Shown in pieces: positions 51,381-60,040 of a DNA stretch of 64,000 nucleotides. This DNA is from Paenibacillus sp. JJ-223. GTDB lineage: Bacteria > Bacillota > Bacilli > Paenibacillales > Paenibacillaceae. Positions within the stretch are counted from its first letter, which is position 1; the number at the start of each line of letters is the position of its first letter. The notes under the pieces were generated by a model, which worked only from the letters and a program-made list of their open reading frames with translations, did not search any database and was not told the origin of the DNA. Both the position numbers and the translations under genes were made by a program. The stretch is from positions 62,001-126,000 of the forward strand of contig NZ_CAKMMP010000004.1 of assembly GCF_927798175.1 (NCBI RefSeq), given 5' to 3'.

Positions 51381-52318
51381 CTGCTCAACCTCCCCAGCCC
51401 TGACCGGGCATCCTCTAGAATATCCCGAAGCGACTGCGAAAAAGAAATCATCGGTTTCCAACCAAGGTTCCGGAGCAACGAGGCACCTTCCTGGTCCCCC
51501 GCTCCATCCGGACCGGAAGAGGCATGATCCCAACGCACGGGAATTTCAGCGTCGGACATTCCTAACAGCGCATCTGCGATCTCTCCCAGGCTTCGTTCCT
51601 TGCCGGAAACAACGGGGTATACAACGCCGGACGTTCCTTTAATCAACAAGGTGGCGTAAGCACGTACGGCATCCCGCACATCCAGATAGTCACGGGTGCT
51701 TTCCCTGCCGGACAGTCCGAAAGCTTCCGTCTTGCCCGCGATTTCGCAAGCCGCTATATGGCGTGCCAGCAGGGAACATATGCCCGTGGAAGGTCCTGCG
51801 CCAATGAGGTTTCCCGGTTCGGCAAGCATGATTTGTTGACCGAACAGGGACATCCAGGCCAGGGATACCGTCTCCTCCAGCGCTTTGCTTAGACTGTACG
51901 GGTGAGACGGCTGGGGAGGCAAACCCGGCATTGGAACATATTTCAGCCGGGAGCCCACGATCACGATTCTTGCCGCCTTGAAATTGCGAAGAGCATCGAG
52001 CAAATACAAGGCGGCCATGACATTGCTTTCTATAGCAAGGATCGGATTGGCCCAGGAGTCCGGAACGGAGTTTTTCCCCGCCAGATGCAATACGTCGTCC
52101 GGCTGCACTTTGGTGACAAGCCGGCATACCTGTTCTTTGTCGTTCAAATCGCATACATGCACGGCTACGCCTTCCCCGAACGAGTGCGATCCTGCTTTCC
52201 TGACCACGGCGACCACTCTGGCGCCCATGGATTGAAAATAGGCTACGGCGTGCCGACCGGTGAAACCGGTGGCACCCGTAATGAGCACTTTCCTGCCTTT
52301 CAGCTCCGTTCCATCCAT
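51377..52318 (-). CDS. NAD(P)-dependent sugar epimerase/dehydratase (extended SDR)
   Basis: A 313-residue short-chain dehydrogenase/reductase with VLITGATGFTGRHA at the N-terminus and the catalytic YSLSK motif (HPYSLSKALEE). The style is GDP-mannose or dTDP-glucose dehydratase-like, with DYLDVRDAVRAY in the C-terminal part; the substrate is not clear. ATG 52318 follows GAAGGAG and lies 19 nt inside the end of the upstream gene. Likely makes another donor sugar for the neighbouring glycosyltransferases. Confidence 0.87.
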   Translation of the reverse strand: MDGTELKGRKVLITGATGFTGRHAVAYFQSMGARVVAVVRKAGSHSFGEGVAVHVCDLNDKEQVCRLVTKVQPDDVLHLAGKNSVPDSWANPILAIESNVMAALYLLDALRNFKAARIVIVGSRLKYVPMPGLPPQPSHPYSLSKALEETVSLAWMSLFGQQIMLAEPGNLIGAGPSTGICSLLARHIAACEIAGKTEAFGLSGRESTRDYLDVRDAVRAYATLLIKGTSGVVYPVVSGKERSLGEIADALLGMSDAEIPVRWDHASSGPDGAGDQEGASLLRNLGWKPMISFSQSLRDILEDARSGLGRLSR

Positions 52319-53127
52319 AACGCTAGCTCCTTCAGCATCGTAGGATAGTCCGGGAAGTTCGTCTGCACGTCCGCACGCGTGCATACCAACGTACGGTCCT
52401 GCACCACCCGGTCATCCGGAACGATGTTGACGTCCCGTTTGTCCCAGGTCTTCTGAAACAGTACAAGCAGGTCATGCTTGCTGATCGGCTTGGGGTGTGC
52501 GAGATGGATGAGGCCGCTCACCGGCGAAGCCAGGTAATGATCCACCCACTTTGCCAGTTCGAGCGTTGTTACCCCGTTCCAGAAGACACGGGTATACCCC
52601 CCGACCTCCCCTTTGGTCGACATGAACCAGTGCATGAGGCCAATGCCGCTCTTTCGGATTTCAGGTCCGATGATGGACGTCCGGATCGTCAGATGCCCGG
52701 CATCGTGCACTTCTCCAAGCGCTTTGGTGATTGCGTAGGCGGACGTCCCGTCCGTGGCGTCATCCTCCCGGTAGGCTCCCCGGTCCCCGCTGAATACGCA
52801 ATCCGTGCTGATGTGGATCAGGCGCGCGCCGATCGTATCCGCGACGCGGCGCAAGCGATGCGGCAGGAAACCGTTGATATGGTATGCCGCGATCTTATCT
52901 ATATCCGCAAAGCTGTTCAGCACGCCCACCGCATTAATGATGACGTCCGGATGGACCGCTTCGACGATCCGGTCGACCATGAAGCTGTCGTTCACGTCGA
53001 GCAGCAAACCACCCGGGTCTGCTGCATCCCGTGTCGTGTAGAACAGATGGTGCCGCCCCTGACGGCGGAAATATTCGACCAGCATATGGCCGGCCATGCC
53101 GTTTCCTCCAAGGACAAGCAGCTTCAT
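52300..53127 (-). CDS. RmlD-like sugar nucleotide reductase
   Basis: A 275-residue SDR of the dTDP-4-dehydrorhamnose-reductase type: GGNGMAGHMLVEYF, HISTDCVFSGDRGAYRE and the catalytic YAITK. It lies between a CapE-type dehydratase and a WecB-type epimerase, the order of the UDP-L-FucNAc and UDP-L-QuiNAc pathways. It lacks the C-terminal cupin of CapF/WbjC, so it is closer to the short WbvR-type reductase of the L-QuiNAc route (inference). ATG overlaps the upstream stop. Confidence 0.87.
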   Translation of the reverse strand: MKLLVLGGNGMAGHMLVEYFRRQGRHHLFYTTRDAADPGGLLLDVNDSFMVDRIVEAVHPDVIINAVGVLNSFADIDKIAAYHINGFLPHRLRRVADTIGARLIHISTDCVFSGDRGAYREDDATDGTSAYAITKALGEVHDAGHLTIRTSIIGPEIRKSGIGLMHWFMSTKGEVGGYTRVFWNGVTTLELAKWVDHYLASPVSGLIHLAHPKPISKHDLLVLFQKTWDKRDVNIVPDDRVVQDRTLVCTRADVQTNFPDYPTMLKELALWMERS

Positions 53128-54110
53128 GATAAGAATCCTCCGCGCTTCAGAATATCGCGAATTTCGTCCTTCGTCATCAACTGATGCTCCGAACTGAAGC
53201 TGCTGAAGGATACCGGGCGGCAGTGGCTGTAATGCTCCCGAAGTCCCGGAATGCCGACCGTAGGCAAGATGACCAAGTACTGCTCGTCATAAACAACGGT
53301 GGTCATGCTCTCGAACTCGCTCATCAATATTTCGTGGATTTTCTCTCCTGGACGCGTGCCACTTTCCACGATCGATACGTCCGCCACGCCCGAATCCTCG
53401 ATCAGCACTTCAGCCAGATCCACGATTTTGCATGTCGGCATCGTCATCACGAAAATTTCGCCGCCCACGCTCTCCACGGATGCTTTGAACAGCAGCGAGA
53501 TGGCATCCTTCAAGGTAAGGAAGAAGCGGGTCATTTTCAAGTCGGTGATGGACACCTCGCCCTTTTGGCGAATCTGGTTTTTGAACAGGTGCACCACGCT
53601 GCCGTTGGTACCGAGCACATTGCCGCCGCGGACCGTAACGAATTTGGTATTGCTGTTCAGCAGATTGGCATACACGATCAGCTTCTCGCCGATCGCCTTG
53701 GTCATGCCGTAAAAGTTGGACGGATTGGCCGCTTTGTCTGTCGAAATATAGATCACTTTCTTAACATGGTTTTCAATGGCCGCCTCAATGACGTTTTGCG
53801 TACCGATCACATTCGTTTTCAACGCCTCATATGGCTGGTCCTCGCAGACCGGCACGTGTTTGAGGGCTGCGAGGTGGAACACATAATCCACGTTCTGGCA
53901 CGCCGCGCTGATCGCTTCCTTGTCGCGAATGTCACCGATCCGGAAATGAAGACGGGAATCCTCGAATTCGCGGCTCATCGCAACCTGGCTTGATTCGTTG
54001 CGGGAGTATACGACGATTTGTTTCGGCCGCTGGGGAAGCAGCTGGGCGACCAGCTCATACCCCCACGATCCGGTCCCGCCAGTCACGAGTATACGCTTAT
54101 TTTCAAACAT
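53124..54110 (-). CDS. UDP-N-acetylglucosamine 4,6-dehydratase/5-epimerase type (CapE/WbjB family)
   Basis: A 328-residue SDR: ILVTGGTGSWGYELV, HLAALKHVPVCEDQPYEALKTNV and the catalytic YGMTK. The HVPxCExxPxEA segment is typical of CapE/WbjB-type enzymes, which start UDP-L-FucNAc/L-QuiNAc synthesis from UDP-GlcNAc. ATG 54110 follows GGGGGGAAA; the gene overlaps the WecB-type gene by 8 nt and the reductase gene by 4 nt, so the three are made together. Confidence 0.9.
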   Translation of the reverse strand: MFENKRILVTGGTGSWGYELVAQLLPQRPKQIVVYSRNESSQVAMSREFEDSRLHFRIGDIRDKEAISAACQNVDYVFHLAALKHVPVCEDQPYEALKTNVIGTQNVIEAAIENHVKKVIYISTDKAANPSNFYGMTKAIGEKLIVYANLLNSNTKFVTVRGGNVLGTNGSVVHLFKNQIRQKGEVSITDLKMTRFFLTLKDAISLLFKASVESVGGEIFVMTMPTCKIVDLAEVLIEDSGVADVSIVESGTRPGEKIHEILMSEFESMTTVVYDEQYLVILPTVGIPGLREHYSHCRPVSFSSFSSEHQLMTKDEIRDILKRGGFLS

Positions 54111-55194
54111 TCAATTTCCCCCCAAGCAGAAATTTGACCACAATGCCGGATACATTCTTTGCTTTATAGCCGTCGGGACATTCCCAGTCGGCTGGAAGAG
54201 CGGTCATGACTTTGACGCAATCGGCAATGCGGTCTGCATCGAGTCCGGATACCACATTGCTGCCGCAATCCACGGTTTCGGGACGCTCCGTCGTGCGGCG
54301 CATGGTGACGGTTGGCACGCCCATAATGCAGCATTCTTCCTGCACCGTCCCGCTATCGGTCAGCGCGCACCGGGCGTGCCGTTCCAGCATGACAAAGTCG
54401 AAAAACCCGAAAGGCTCATGGAATTCCACCAAGGGATGCATCTCCAATTCCAAATGCTCGGCGATCCGGATGGCCGTGCGAGGGTGAATGCTGCAAATGA
54501 TGCGCTGCCCTTGTTCTTTGGCTACGCGGTTCAACCCCTTCATGATCTCCAGCAAATGCGGAGGATGGTCCACGTTTTCGGCTCGATGGGCGGTAACCAG
54601 AAAGTATTGGCCGGGTTTGAGTTTTAGCTTGTTTAGAATATTGCTCGCGCTCACCTGCCGATCATAATGTTGCATCACTTCATATATCGGATTGCCCGTC
54701 AGCACGATGCGGCGGCTCGGCACGCCTTCCCTGACGAGATGTTTCTTGCTCTGCTCCGTATAAGGCATGTTGATGGTCGATATGGCATCGATCACCCTGC
54801 GATTTTTTTCTTCGGGAACGTCGAGATCGAAGCAGCGGTTGCCTGCTTCCATATGAACGACGGGAATGCCCATGCGTTCTGCCAACACGGCGCAAAGCGC
54901 GCTGTTGGTATCGCCGAGGAGCAGCACCTTGTCTGGCTTCTCTTGGCGCAGGATATCCTCCATTTGGGTAAACATTGAGGATAACTGTCTCCCAAGCGAG
55001 GCTGCCTCATCCTGAAGCACGTAATCCGGCGCACGCAGACCCAACTCCTTGAAAAACAGGCCGCTCAGGCTTTCCGTGAAATTCTGTCCGGTATGGACCA
55101 AAACATGTTCGGCTGCATACTGGTCCAGCTTGGAGATGATGAGGCTGAGACGAATGATCTCCGGTCTTGTGCCCAGCACCGTCATGATTTTCAT
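54103..55194 (-). CDS. UDP-N-acetylglucosamine 2-epimerase-type enzyme (WecB/CapG/WbjD family)
   Basis: A 363-residue non-hydrolysing 2-epimerase: TVLGTRPEIIRLS at the N-terminus, VHTGQNFTESLSGLFF, VLLLGDTNSAL, MEAGNRCFD and VTAHRAENV. With the CapE-type dehydratase and RmlD-like reductase next door it most likely makes the last step to a UDP-L-6-deoxy-HexNAc. ATG 55194 has GAAGGCAGGGA upstream. It follows the GT4 gene by 38 nt. Confidence 0.92.
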   Translation of the reverse strand: MKIMTVLGTRPEIIRLSLIISKLDQYAAEHVLVHTGQNFTESLSGLFFKELGLRAPDYVLQDEAASLGRQLSSMFTQMEDILRQEKPDKVLLLGDTNSALCAVLAERMGIPVVHMEAGNRCFDLDVPEEKNRRVIDAISTINMPYTEQSKKHLVREGVPSRRIVLTGNPIYEVMQHYDRQVSASNILNKLKLKPGQYFLVTAHRAENVDHPPHLLEIMKGLNRVAKEQGQRIICSIHPRTAIRIAEHLELEMHPLVEFHEPFGFFDFVMLERHARCALTDSGTVQEECCIMGVPTVTMRRTTERPETVDCGSNVVSGLDADRIADCVKVMTALPADWECPDGYKAKNVSGIVVKFLLGGKLNV

Positions 55195-55232
55195 CGCTAT
55201 CCCTGCCTTCGTCGTAAAATGGATGTCGGCTG

Positions 55233-56801
55233 TCAAGCCAGCCTTCGCTTACGGGTTTTAACTTTTACGGCTCGCGAGGGGCGCTTCCTTTTGCTCGCCC
55301 GCCCTTTTCTGCCTCCGGTCCTTGCTTTGCGGCCCAGCATCCTCCGTTTGGCCAAACGGTTGCCGCTTTCCCTGCGCTTTCTTCTTTTCTTGCCTCGCTT
55401 GACGGCCGCGGGATACATGAGCGGGCCATCCCCTCCCCCGCTCCCTCCCTCAATGGCAAGCGGGGGAAGAGGAGATTTGGGCAGGGCCTCGATGACGGAT
55501 AGCGGGAACCGCTTTGCACTCACTCCGTTCCGTTCAGATACCAATACGGTACGAAGCCCTCCTTCTCCCCATCCATATACAGGACCCGTGGGCGACTGAA
55601 TATACGGGAACCATCCGGGAAAACGCAACAACCACCGGGTCACCATCGCGTGCAGCGAGGTTCTGTACGCATCGTTTCCATACAGCCGTTCGGCCTCCGC
55701 CCGGTTTCTCCACCCCGTATCGGAAGCTAATTCCTCATTGTCGATCAGACGGGCGGCCAGCTCCGCGAGCGCCGCGCTGTCCCCTGGCGGCGCAAGAAAC
55801 TCGCCGCTGCCGACGCCCTCCATCAGTTCAGCCAGCCCGCCCTGCGTGAAAGCGATGACCGGTTTGGCAAAGTGCATGCCCTCCAGCGCGGTCATGCCGA
55901 AACCTTCCTTCACCATGCTTGGAATGACCAGAATATCCATGGCAGGATAGGCCATCGAAACGTTTTCCACGAATGGGGTCATCTCGAATCGACGCTGGTA
56001 ACCCGATTTTTTGACCCGCGATATGCATGCATCGTAATACTTTTTGTCCGCCGGCGTGCCGATGATCCAGAAACGGGCCCGCGGATGCGTTTCGCAGATT
56101 CGCAGGCACATATCCACGAAAGGTTTCAGTCCCTTGGCATCATGGATGAAAGAGGATATATAACCTATGCAGACATGCGACGATTTGAAGCCGAGTTCCT
56201 TCCGCTTCCGTTCCCTGAAGTACAGCCATCGGTCCGGGGCAGGCAGAGAGGAATCCCACGTAGGAGGCAGAACCGTGAGTTTGTCTTCGATCCCGGCTTC
56301 TCGAAAAGGCAAGGCCGCTGCATTGGAGATCGTAATGATCCAATCGGAGTAGCCGGCGATCAAGCGAATGGCGTCCTGCAGATGATCCGTGGACTGCATA
56401 ATCTCGGTGATCTTCCAGATGACGGGGATTTGCAATGATTTCGCCGCAATTGCAGGCAGGACGTTGACGCAGGTATTGGTCAGGACGAGATCAGGGCCGG
56501 TTTCCCTGATCAGGGAAACCACGGCCTGGAATTCAGGTTTATGGCGCAGTTGTTCAGCATCGTCCCCAATGCCCTTATATGGCGTATAAACGTCATATAA
56601 CAGCGGGAACTCGCAGACCTTGACCCGGATCCCCGATCTTTGGGCAAGCCCGGCAAGCTTCCCTTCACGGGGAACGACCAGCACGCAGTCGAAAATGGTG
56701 CCCATCTCCCTCATGAAATGAAGCAGGAGCTTTTCCGCTCCCGTAATGCTGCGGGTATTGCATACATGGGAGAACAACATCAATTTCGGTCTAGTCTCCA
56801 T
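55233..56801 (-). CDS. GT4-family glycosyltransferase with Arg/Lys-rich C-terminal tail
   Basis: A 522-residue enzyme. The GT-B glycosyltransferase covers about residues 1-425 (HVCNTRSITGAEKLLLHF; donor-site MVKEGFGMTALEGMHFAKPVIAF). After a Pro/Gly linker comes a strongly basic tail of about 55 residues (KRGKKRRKRRESGN, RASKRKRPSRAVKVKTRK), which may bind nucleic acid, the spore surface or acidic coat proteins. The ATG at 56801 has no real ribosome site; a strong AGAGGAGGTG lies 44 nt upstream beyond a GC-rich palindrome. An in-frame stop excludes an earlier start. Confidence 0.85.
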   Translation of the reverse strand: METRPKLMLFSHVCNTRSITGAEKLLLHFMREMGTIFDCVLVVPREGKLAGLAQRSGIRVKVCEFPLLYDVYTPYKGIGDDAEQLRHKPEFQAVVSLIRETGPDLVLTNTCVNVLPAIAAKSLQIPVIWKITEIMQSTDHLQDAIRLIAGYSDWIITISNAAALPFREAGIEDKLTVLPPTWDSSLPAPDRWLYFRERKRKELGFKSSHVCIGYISSFIHDAKGLKPFVDMCLRICETHPRARFWIIGTPADKKYYDACISRVKKSGYQRRFEMTPFVENVSMAYPAMDILVIPSMVKEGFGMTALEGMHFAKPVIAFTQGGLAELMEGVGSGEFLAPPGDSAALAELAARLIDNEELASDTGWRNRAEAERLYGNDAYRTSLHAMVTRWLLRFPGWFPYIQSPTGPVYGWGEGGLRTVLVSERNGVSAKRFPLSVIEALPKSPLPPLAIEGGSGGGDGPLMYPAAVKRGKKRRKRRESGNRLAKRRMLGRKARTGGRKGRASKRKRPSRAVKVKTRKRRLA

Positions 56802-56863
56802 GGCCGCACGGGCCCGTGCATGTCGGCATGCAGAGCCCTATGCACACCTCCTCTAACCTGAAT

Positions 56864-58003
56864 TTAAGAGAAGACGACGGACAGCAATTCATTGATCCGT
56901 TTGCCGTACGTGTGATCCTTCAAGGTCCGTTCGAGCCCGCGCAGCGCGATCTCTCGGCGCTCCTTCTCGTGGGTCAGATAATATTCGACCTTTTCGATCA
57001 ATTCCTGCGGAGAGGCATACGTTTCGATCTCCACTCCCGGCTGGTAAAATCTCGTTAAGTCATCGCGCGCATCCGTGAGTTGGAGCGTCGCACACGCCGC
57101 AATTTCGAACGTTCTTGGGTTCGGCGAGGCCGGAGGTATCCGCAAATGGTTGTTGTTGACCGAATCGTCTTCATGCGAACGGTGCAGGTTAATGACGAGT
57201 TTGGTGCCGTTGTATACGTCGTTGGTTTCCTGGGGATTCATCCAGCGGCCAAGCTCTATTTTTTCGCCGTAAGCCTCGTAGCCGGGCAGGCGATCCCACC
57301 AAATCCCGTTAAATACCGTGTTGTGGGACATTAATTGGGCCATGATCGGATTGAAGAAATACACCCGGTTCCAATAGGCCGAGCCAATGAAGCTTACGTC
57401 GCGTTTCAGCGGGGACGGGGTAGTAATCGGAAAGTAATGCGACGTATAAGCCGCAAACGGCAGGTAATGCACCGAAGCGCAACCGTTCTGACGGTAAAGC
57501 TCCACGCAATTTAGTTCTAATGTAAAGACATGATCGAAATGCTTCGATACTTCCAGCGTCATGTCGGTGTAATAAGGATCGTCGGTCAACCAGATGGCTG
57601 TCGGTATGCCTGCCTGACGGATGGCATCGATTTGGTCCAGCGGCAGGTCCATGCCGTCCAGGGCAAGCACAAGGTTCGGACGGGTCGCCAATGCAGTTTC
57701 GGCAATGGGTTGACGCGGATCGGATAAAGTGACTTTAGCCACCATACTCTGCAAGGTTGCGGCGATCGCTTCATCCAATGGGGAATACGGGAAGCCTTTG
57801 CCCGATGAAATATACATGATATGCACGGGGCGAAAAGGAAGCGGCTCCTTAGCACAATTGACAATATAGTTTGCGCGTCCGCGCAGATAGCCTTCCTCCT
57901 TGCCAGCTTCGTATCCGGCACGCTGCCCGTTTTTGCGTGCCTGGTCAGCCAAACCGAGCACCGGGACATGAGACTGTCTGTGTTTACGGTGTTTGATAGG
58001 CAT
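56864..58003 (-). CDS. CgeB-family glycosyltransferase with N-terminal Gly-tetrad motif (copy 1)
   Basis: A 379-residue CgeB-like protein. Residues 1-12 are His/Arg/Lys-rich (PIKHRKHRQSH), residues 26-43 carry Gly at every fourth position (G26, G30, G34, G38, G42, in GQRAGYEAGKEEGYLRGR), and the rest is the GT-B CgeB domain (VSFIGSAYWNRVYFF; SPNPRTFEIAACATLQ). CgeB of B. subtilis is a spore crust glycosyltransferase under sigma-K/GerE control. ATG 58003 follows AAAGGAG. It lies 47 nt after the second CgeB-like gene. Confidence 0.88.
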   Translation of the reverse strand: MPIKHRKHRQSHVPVLGLADQARKNGQRAGYEAGKEEGYLRGRANYIVNCAKEPLPFRPVHIMYISSGKGFPYSPLDEAIAATLQSMVAKVTLSDPRQPIAETALATRPNLVLALDGMDLPLDQIDAIRQAGIPTAIWLTDDPYYTDMTLEVSKHFDHVFTLELNCVELYRQNGCASVHYLPFAAYTSHYFPITTPSPLKRDVSFIGSAYWNRVYFFNPIMAQLMSHNTVFNGIWWDRLPGYEAYGEKIELGRWMNPQETNDVYNGTKLVINLHRSHEDDSVNNNHLRIPPASPNPRTFEIAACATLQLTDARDDLTRFYQPGVEIETYASPQELIEKVEYYLTHEKERREIALRGLERTLKDHTYGKRINELLSVVFS

Positions 58004-58050
58004 ATTGCCACTCCTTTGTATGGGGATCATTCCGATCCCTGAATAAGAAC

Positions 58051-59145
58051 CTACAGATGTTCCAGAAGCTGAGACATGCGTCTCGCAAAAGTATGGCGAC
58101 TCATCGTGGTGATCAGTCCGCGCATCGCTATAGCCAGGCGCTTATCCTCGTTCTCGAGGTAGTATTGGATCTTGTACCGAAGTTCGGACGCGGAAGCGAA
58201 AGTTTCGATATCGTATCCTGGCCGGTAATATAGCGGGAGATCGGCGCGCAGGTCCGTAATTTGCATCGTTCCACACGCGCTGATTTCATAGGTGCGCGGG
58301 TTGATGGACCGGCCTTCGATCTGGTGCACATTGCGATTGTCCTCCCCGGACTTATCCGTGCGATGAACATTGATAACGATTTTGGCTCCATTGTAATAAT
58401 CCACCGTCGCGTTGGGATCGATCCAACCTTCATGCAGAAAACGTCCCAACAGATCCGAGCGCTTCAGGCGATTCCACAGACCTCCTGCGATGAATACCTT
58501 TTTTCCGGCAAGAAAAGGAGCCAACTCGTCGAACAGTGCGATTCGGTTCCAGAAGCCCGTTCCAATAAAACACACGTCATACTGGTGCTGAGGCTCGGCC
58601 CTCCGCGGCTGAAACATTTCCGGATTAACCGCAAGCGGAAGATAGATGACCCGACTGGCTCCGTGTTGATGATAAAAAGCGACCGTCGCTTCCTCATGGG
58701 TGAATACCACGTCGTAATGACGGCAAATTTCCAGCGTGTCCTCGGTAAAATAAGGATCATCCACAAACCACACCGCCGTTTTGATCCCCAACCCACGTAT
58801 GCCGTTTACCTGCTCCAGGTGGTCCGCAGGAAATACATGCAACCCATTCATGACCAACACAACATCCGGCCTATGCTGAGCCGCTTCCTGCAGCATCGCT
58901 GCAGGGGAACCGACGATGCATTCGCGTACCGATTGCTTCAATGCTCCAATGACGCCAGCATCGATGGCATCGAACCCCTGAGGAATGTAAAGCACCTTTA
59001 TATCGCGCAATGGCGGCTTGAACCCCTCCACTCTTGCCATCACGGCCTGACAACCACCGAATCTGCGGCCTTCCGCGTATCCGCAGCGATATGCCGCTTC
59101 CGATTCCGTCAATGGCCGGTGCCTTTTTTTTGTCACATCCTTCAC
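58051..59145 (-). CDS. CgeB-family glycosyltransferase with N-terminal Gly-tetrad motif (copy 2)
   Basis: A 364-residue paralogue of the next gene. A basic segment (KKRHRP) is followed by CGYAEGRRFGG with Gly at 22, 26 and 30, then the CgeB domain (VCFIGTGFWNRIALF; SINPRTYEISACGTMQ). The start is GTG 59145, with AGGA 7 nt upstream; the frame is open for 70 more codons but that part is unlike protein and crosses a terminator. Its own promoter must lie in 59146-59316; I see no clear sigma-K site. Confidence 0.85.
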   Translation of the reverse strand: MKDVTKKRHRPLTESEAAYRCGYAEGRRFGGCQAVMARVEGFKPPLRDIKVLYIPQGFDAIDAGVIGALKQSVRECIVGSPAAMLQEAAQHRPDVVLVMNGLHVFPADHLEQVNGIRGLGIKTAVWFVDDPYFTEDTLEICRHYDVVFTHEEATVAFYHQHGASRVIYLPLAVNPEMFQPRRAEPQHQYDVCFIGTGFWNRIALFDELAPFLAGKKVFIAGGLWNRLKRSDLLGRFLHEGWIDPNATVDYYNGAKIVINVHRTDKSGEDNRNVHQIEGRSINPRTYEISACGTMQITDLRADLPLYYRPGYDIETFASASELRYKIQYYLENEDKRLAIAMRGLITTMSRHTFARRMSQLLEHL

Positions 59146-59316
59146 CCTGACTTCCTGCAGGAGAACCCGAATTGGATTCTCCCCGAGATTTGATCTTCCC
59201 TCTAAAGGATATGCCCTAGGGTCAGATGCATCATGGACGGCTGTCCTGCTGAGCGCAAAATTGGCGCATGCCCGAGCCAATAGCCTGTACGGGCATGTCC
59301 GCTCCTGCGGGGACGC

Positions 59317-59349
59317 AAAAAAACCCGGGGGAAATATCCCGCCGGGCAA
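59317..59349 (-). terminator. Terminator inside the spore-glycan cluster
   Basis: CCCGGCGGG and CCCCCGGG pair with one bulge; seven T follow on the minus strand. It lies after the basic-protein gene and separates the four small genes from the glycosyltransferase genes, perhaps as partial readthrough control. Confidence 0.8.
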
Positions 59350-59406
59350 CATCATGCCGCTGGTCCGGATGAATGAGACGGTCTGGAAAATGACTCCATT
59401 AGTCTG

Positions 59407-59739
59407 TTACTGCGCCTTGTACGCCAGTTGATGTCCGTCCTCGAATCCCTTCGCGAAACCCGCGTTGAATCCCTCGTTGTAAGCTTCGTTGTATCCCTGG
59501 CCGTACGCATTGTCCGGATTGGGGTCGGTGGGCGTAGCCGGCGCGACCGATTGTACGGGATCTTGGCGCCGTACGGCCGTACGTTTCTTTTTTCTAAGCC
59601 ACGCTTTGCGTCCCCGAAGCGTGCGTTTGCGAAGCACGGGTTTGCTTTTGGCGGCTCGCGGCTTGCGAACTTTGCGCAGACGAGCACCGCGAGCTACGAG
59701 CGCTCTTTTTTTCAACCCTACTTTTTTCTTCTTCAACAT
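59407..59739 (-). CDS. Small very basic protein with C-terminal Gly/aromatic tetrads
   Basis: A 110-residue protein in two halves. Residues 1-58 are almost half Lys/Arg (LKKKKVGLKKRALVARGARL, KAWLRKKKRTAVRRQ); after a Pro/Asp linker the last 35 residues repeat (G/A)-(Y/F)-x-x: GYNEAYNEGFNAGFAKGFED. No catalytic motif. The basic half resembles positively charged coat proteins such as CotG in style only. ATG 59739 follows AGGAGG at 9 nt, inside the end of the gene before. The tetrads match those in the two CgeB-like proteins. Confidence 0.8.
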   Translation of the reverse strand: MLKKKKVGLKKRALVARGARLRKVRKPRAAKSKPVLRKRTLRGRKAWLRKKKRTAVRRQDPVQSVAPATPTDPNPDNAYGQGYNEAYNEGFNAGFAKGFEDGHQLAYKAQ

Positions 59740-59740
59740 C

Positions 59741-60040
59741 TCAACATTCCTCCTGTATGCCCGGAACGATGCGTACTGCATATCCGGGTTCTTTGAGCCA
59801 CGGCACGCTTGGCTCTCCCTGCTGAATGCGGGCCAGCCTGATTCCCGTCACCATACAGGACATTTCTTCCTGATACCGGCTCAGCAAACGAATATTCTCG
59901 GCAATACTGCGAGCGGACAGCTCCGAAATGGCGGATACGCTGGCTACGCTGTCCAGAATACGGGCTAACGCCTCCTGGCTGTGCGCAATGGATTCAATGA
60001 GAGCCAGCTTGACTTCCTGTTCACGCCTCAACAGATTCAT
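59741..60040 (-). CDS. Small helical protein, spore-cluster paralogue C (99 residues)
   Basis: A helical protein: VKLALIESIAHSQEALARILDSVASVSAISEL. The core IAHSQEALARILD matches IAQSHQQLARVLD of the gene at 60403-60693, so they are paralogues. The C-terminus (VPWLKEPGYAVRIVPGIQEEC) is short and non-helical and ends in Cys. The start overlaps the upstream stop by 4 nt. No known family; likely a coat-type structural or adaptor protein. Confidence 0.78.
   Translation of the reverse strand: MNLLRREQEVKLALIESIAHSQEALARILDSVASVSAISELSARSIAENIRLLSRYQEEMSCMVTGIRLARIQQGEPSVPWLKEPGYAVRIVPGIQEEC

Noticed and set aside
59146-59316. Sigma-K-like -10 (CATA-N3-TA) before the second CgeB-like gene
   Set aside because: GGCATATCCTTTA comes close but has the wrong spacing, and no matching -35 is present.
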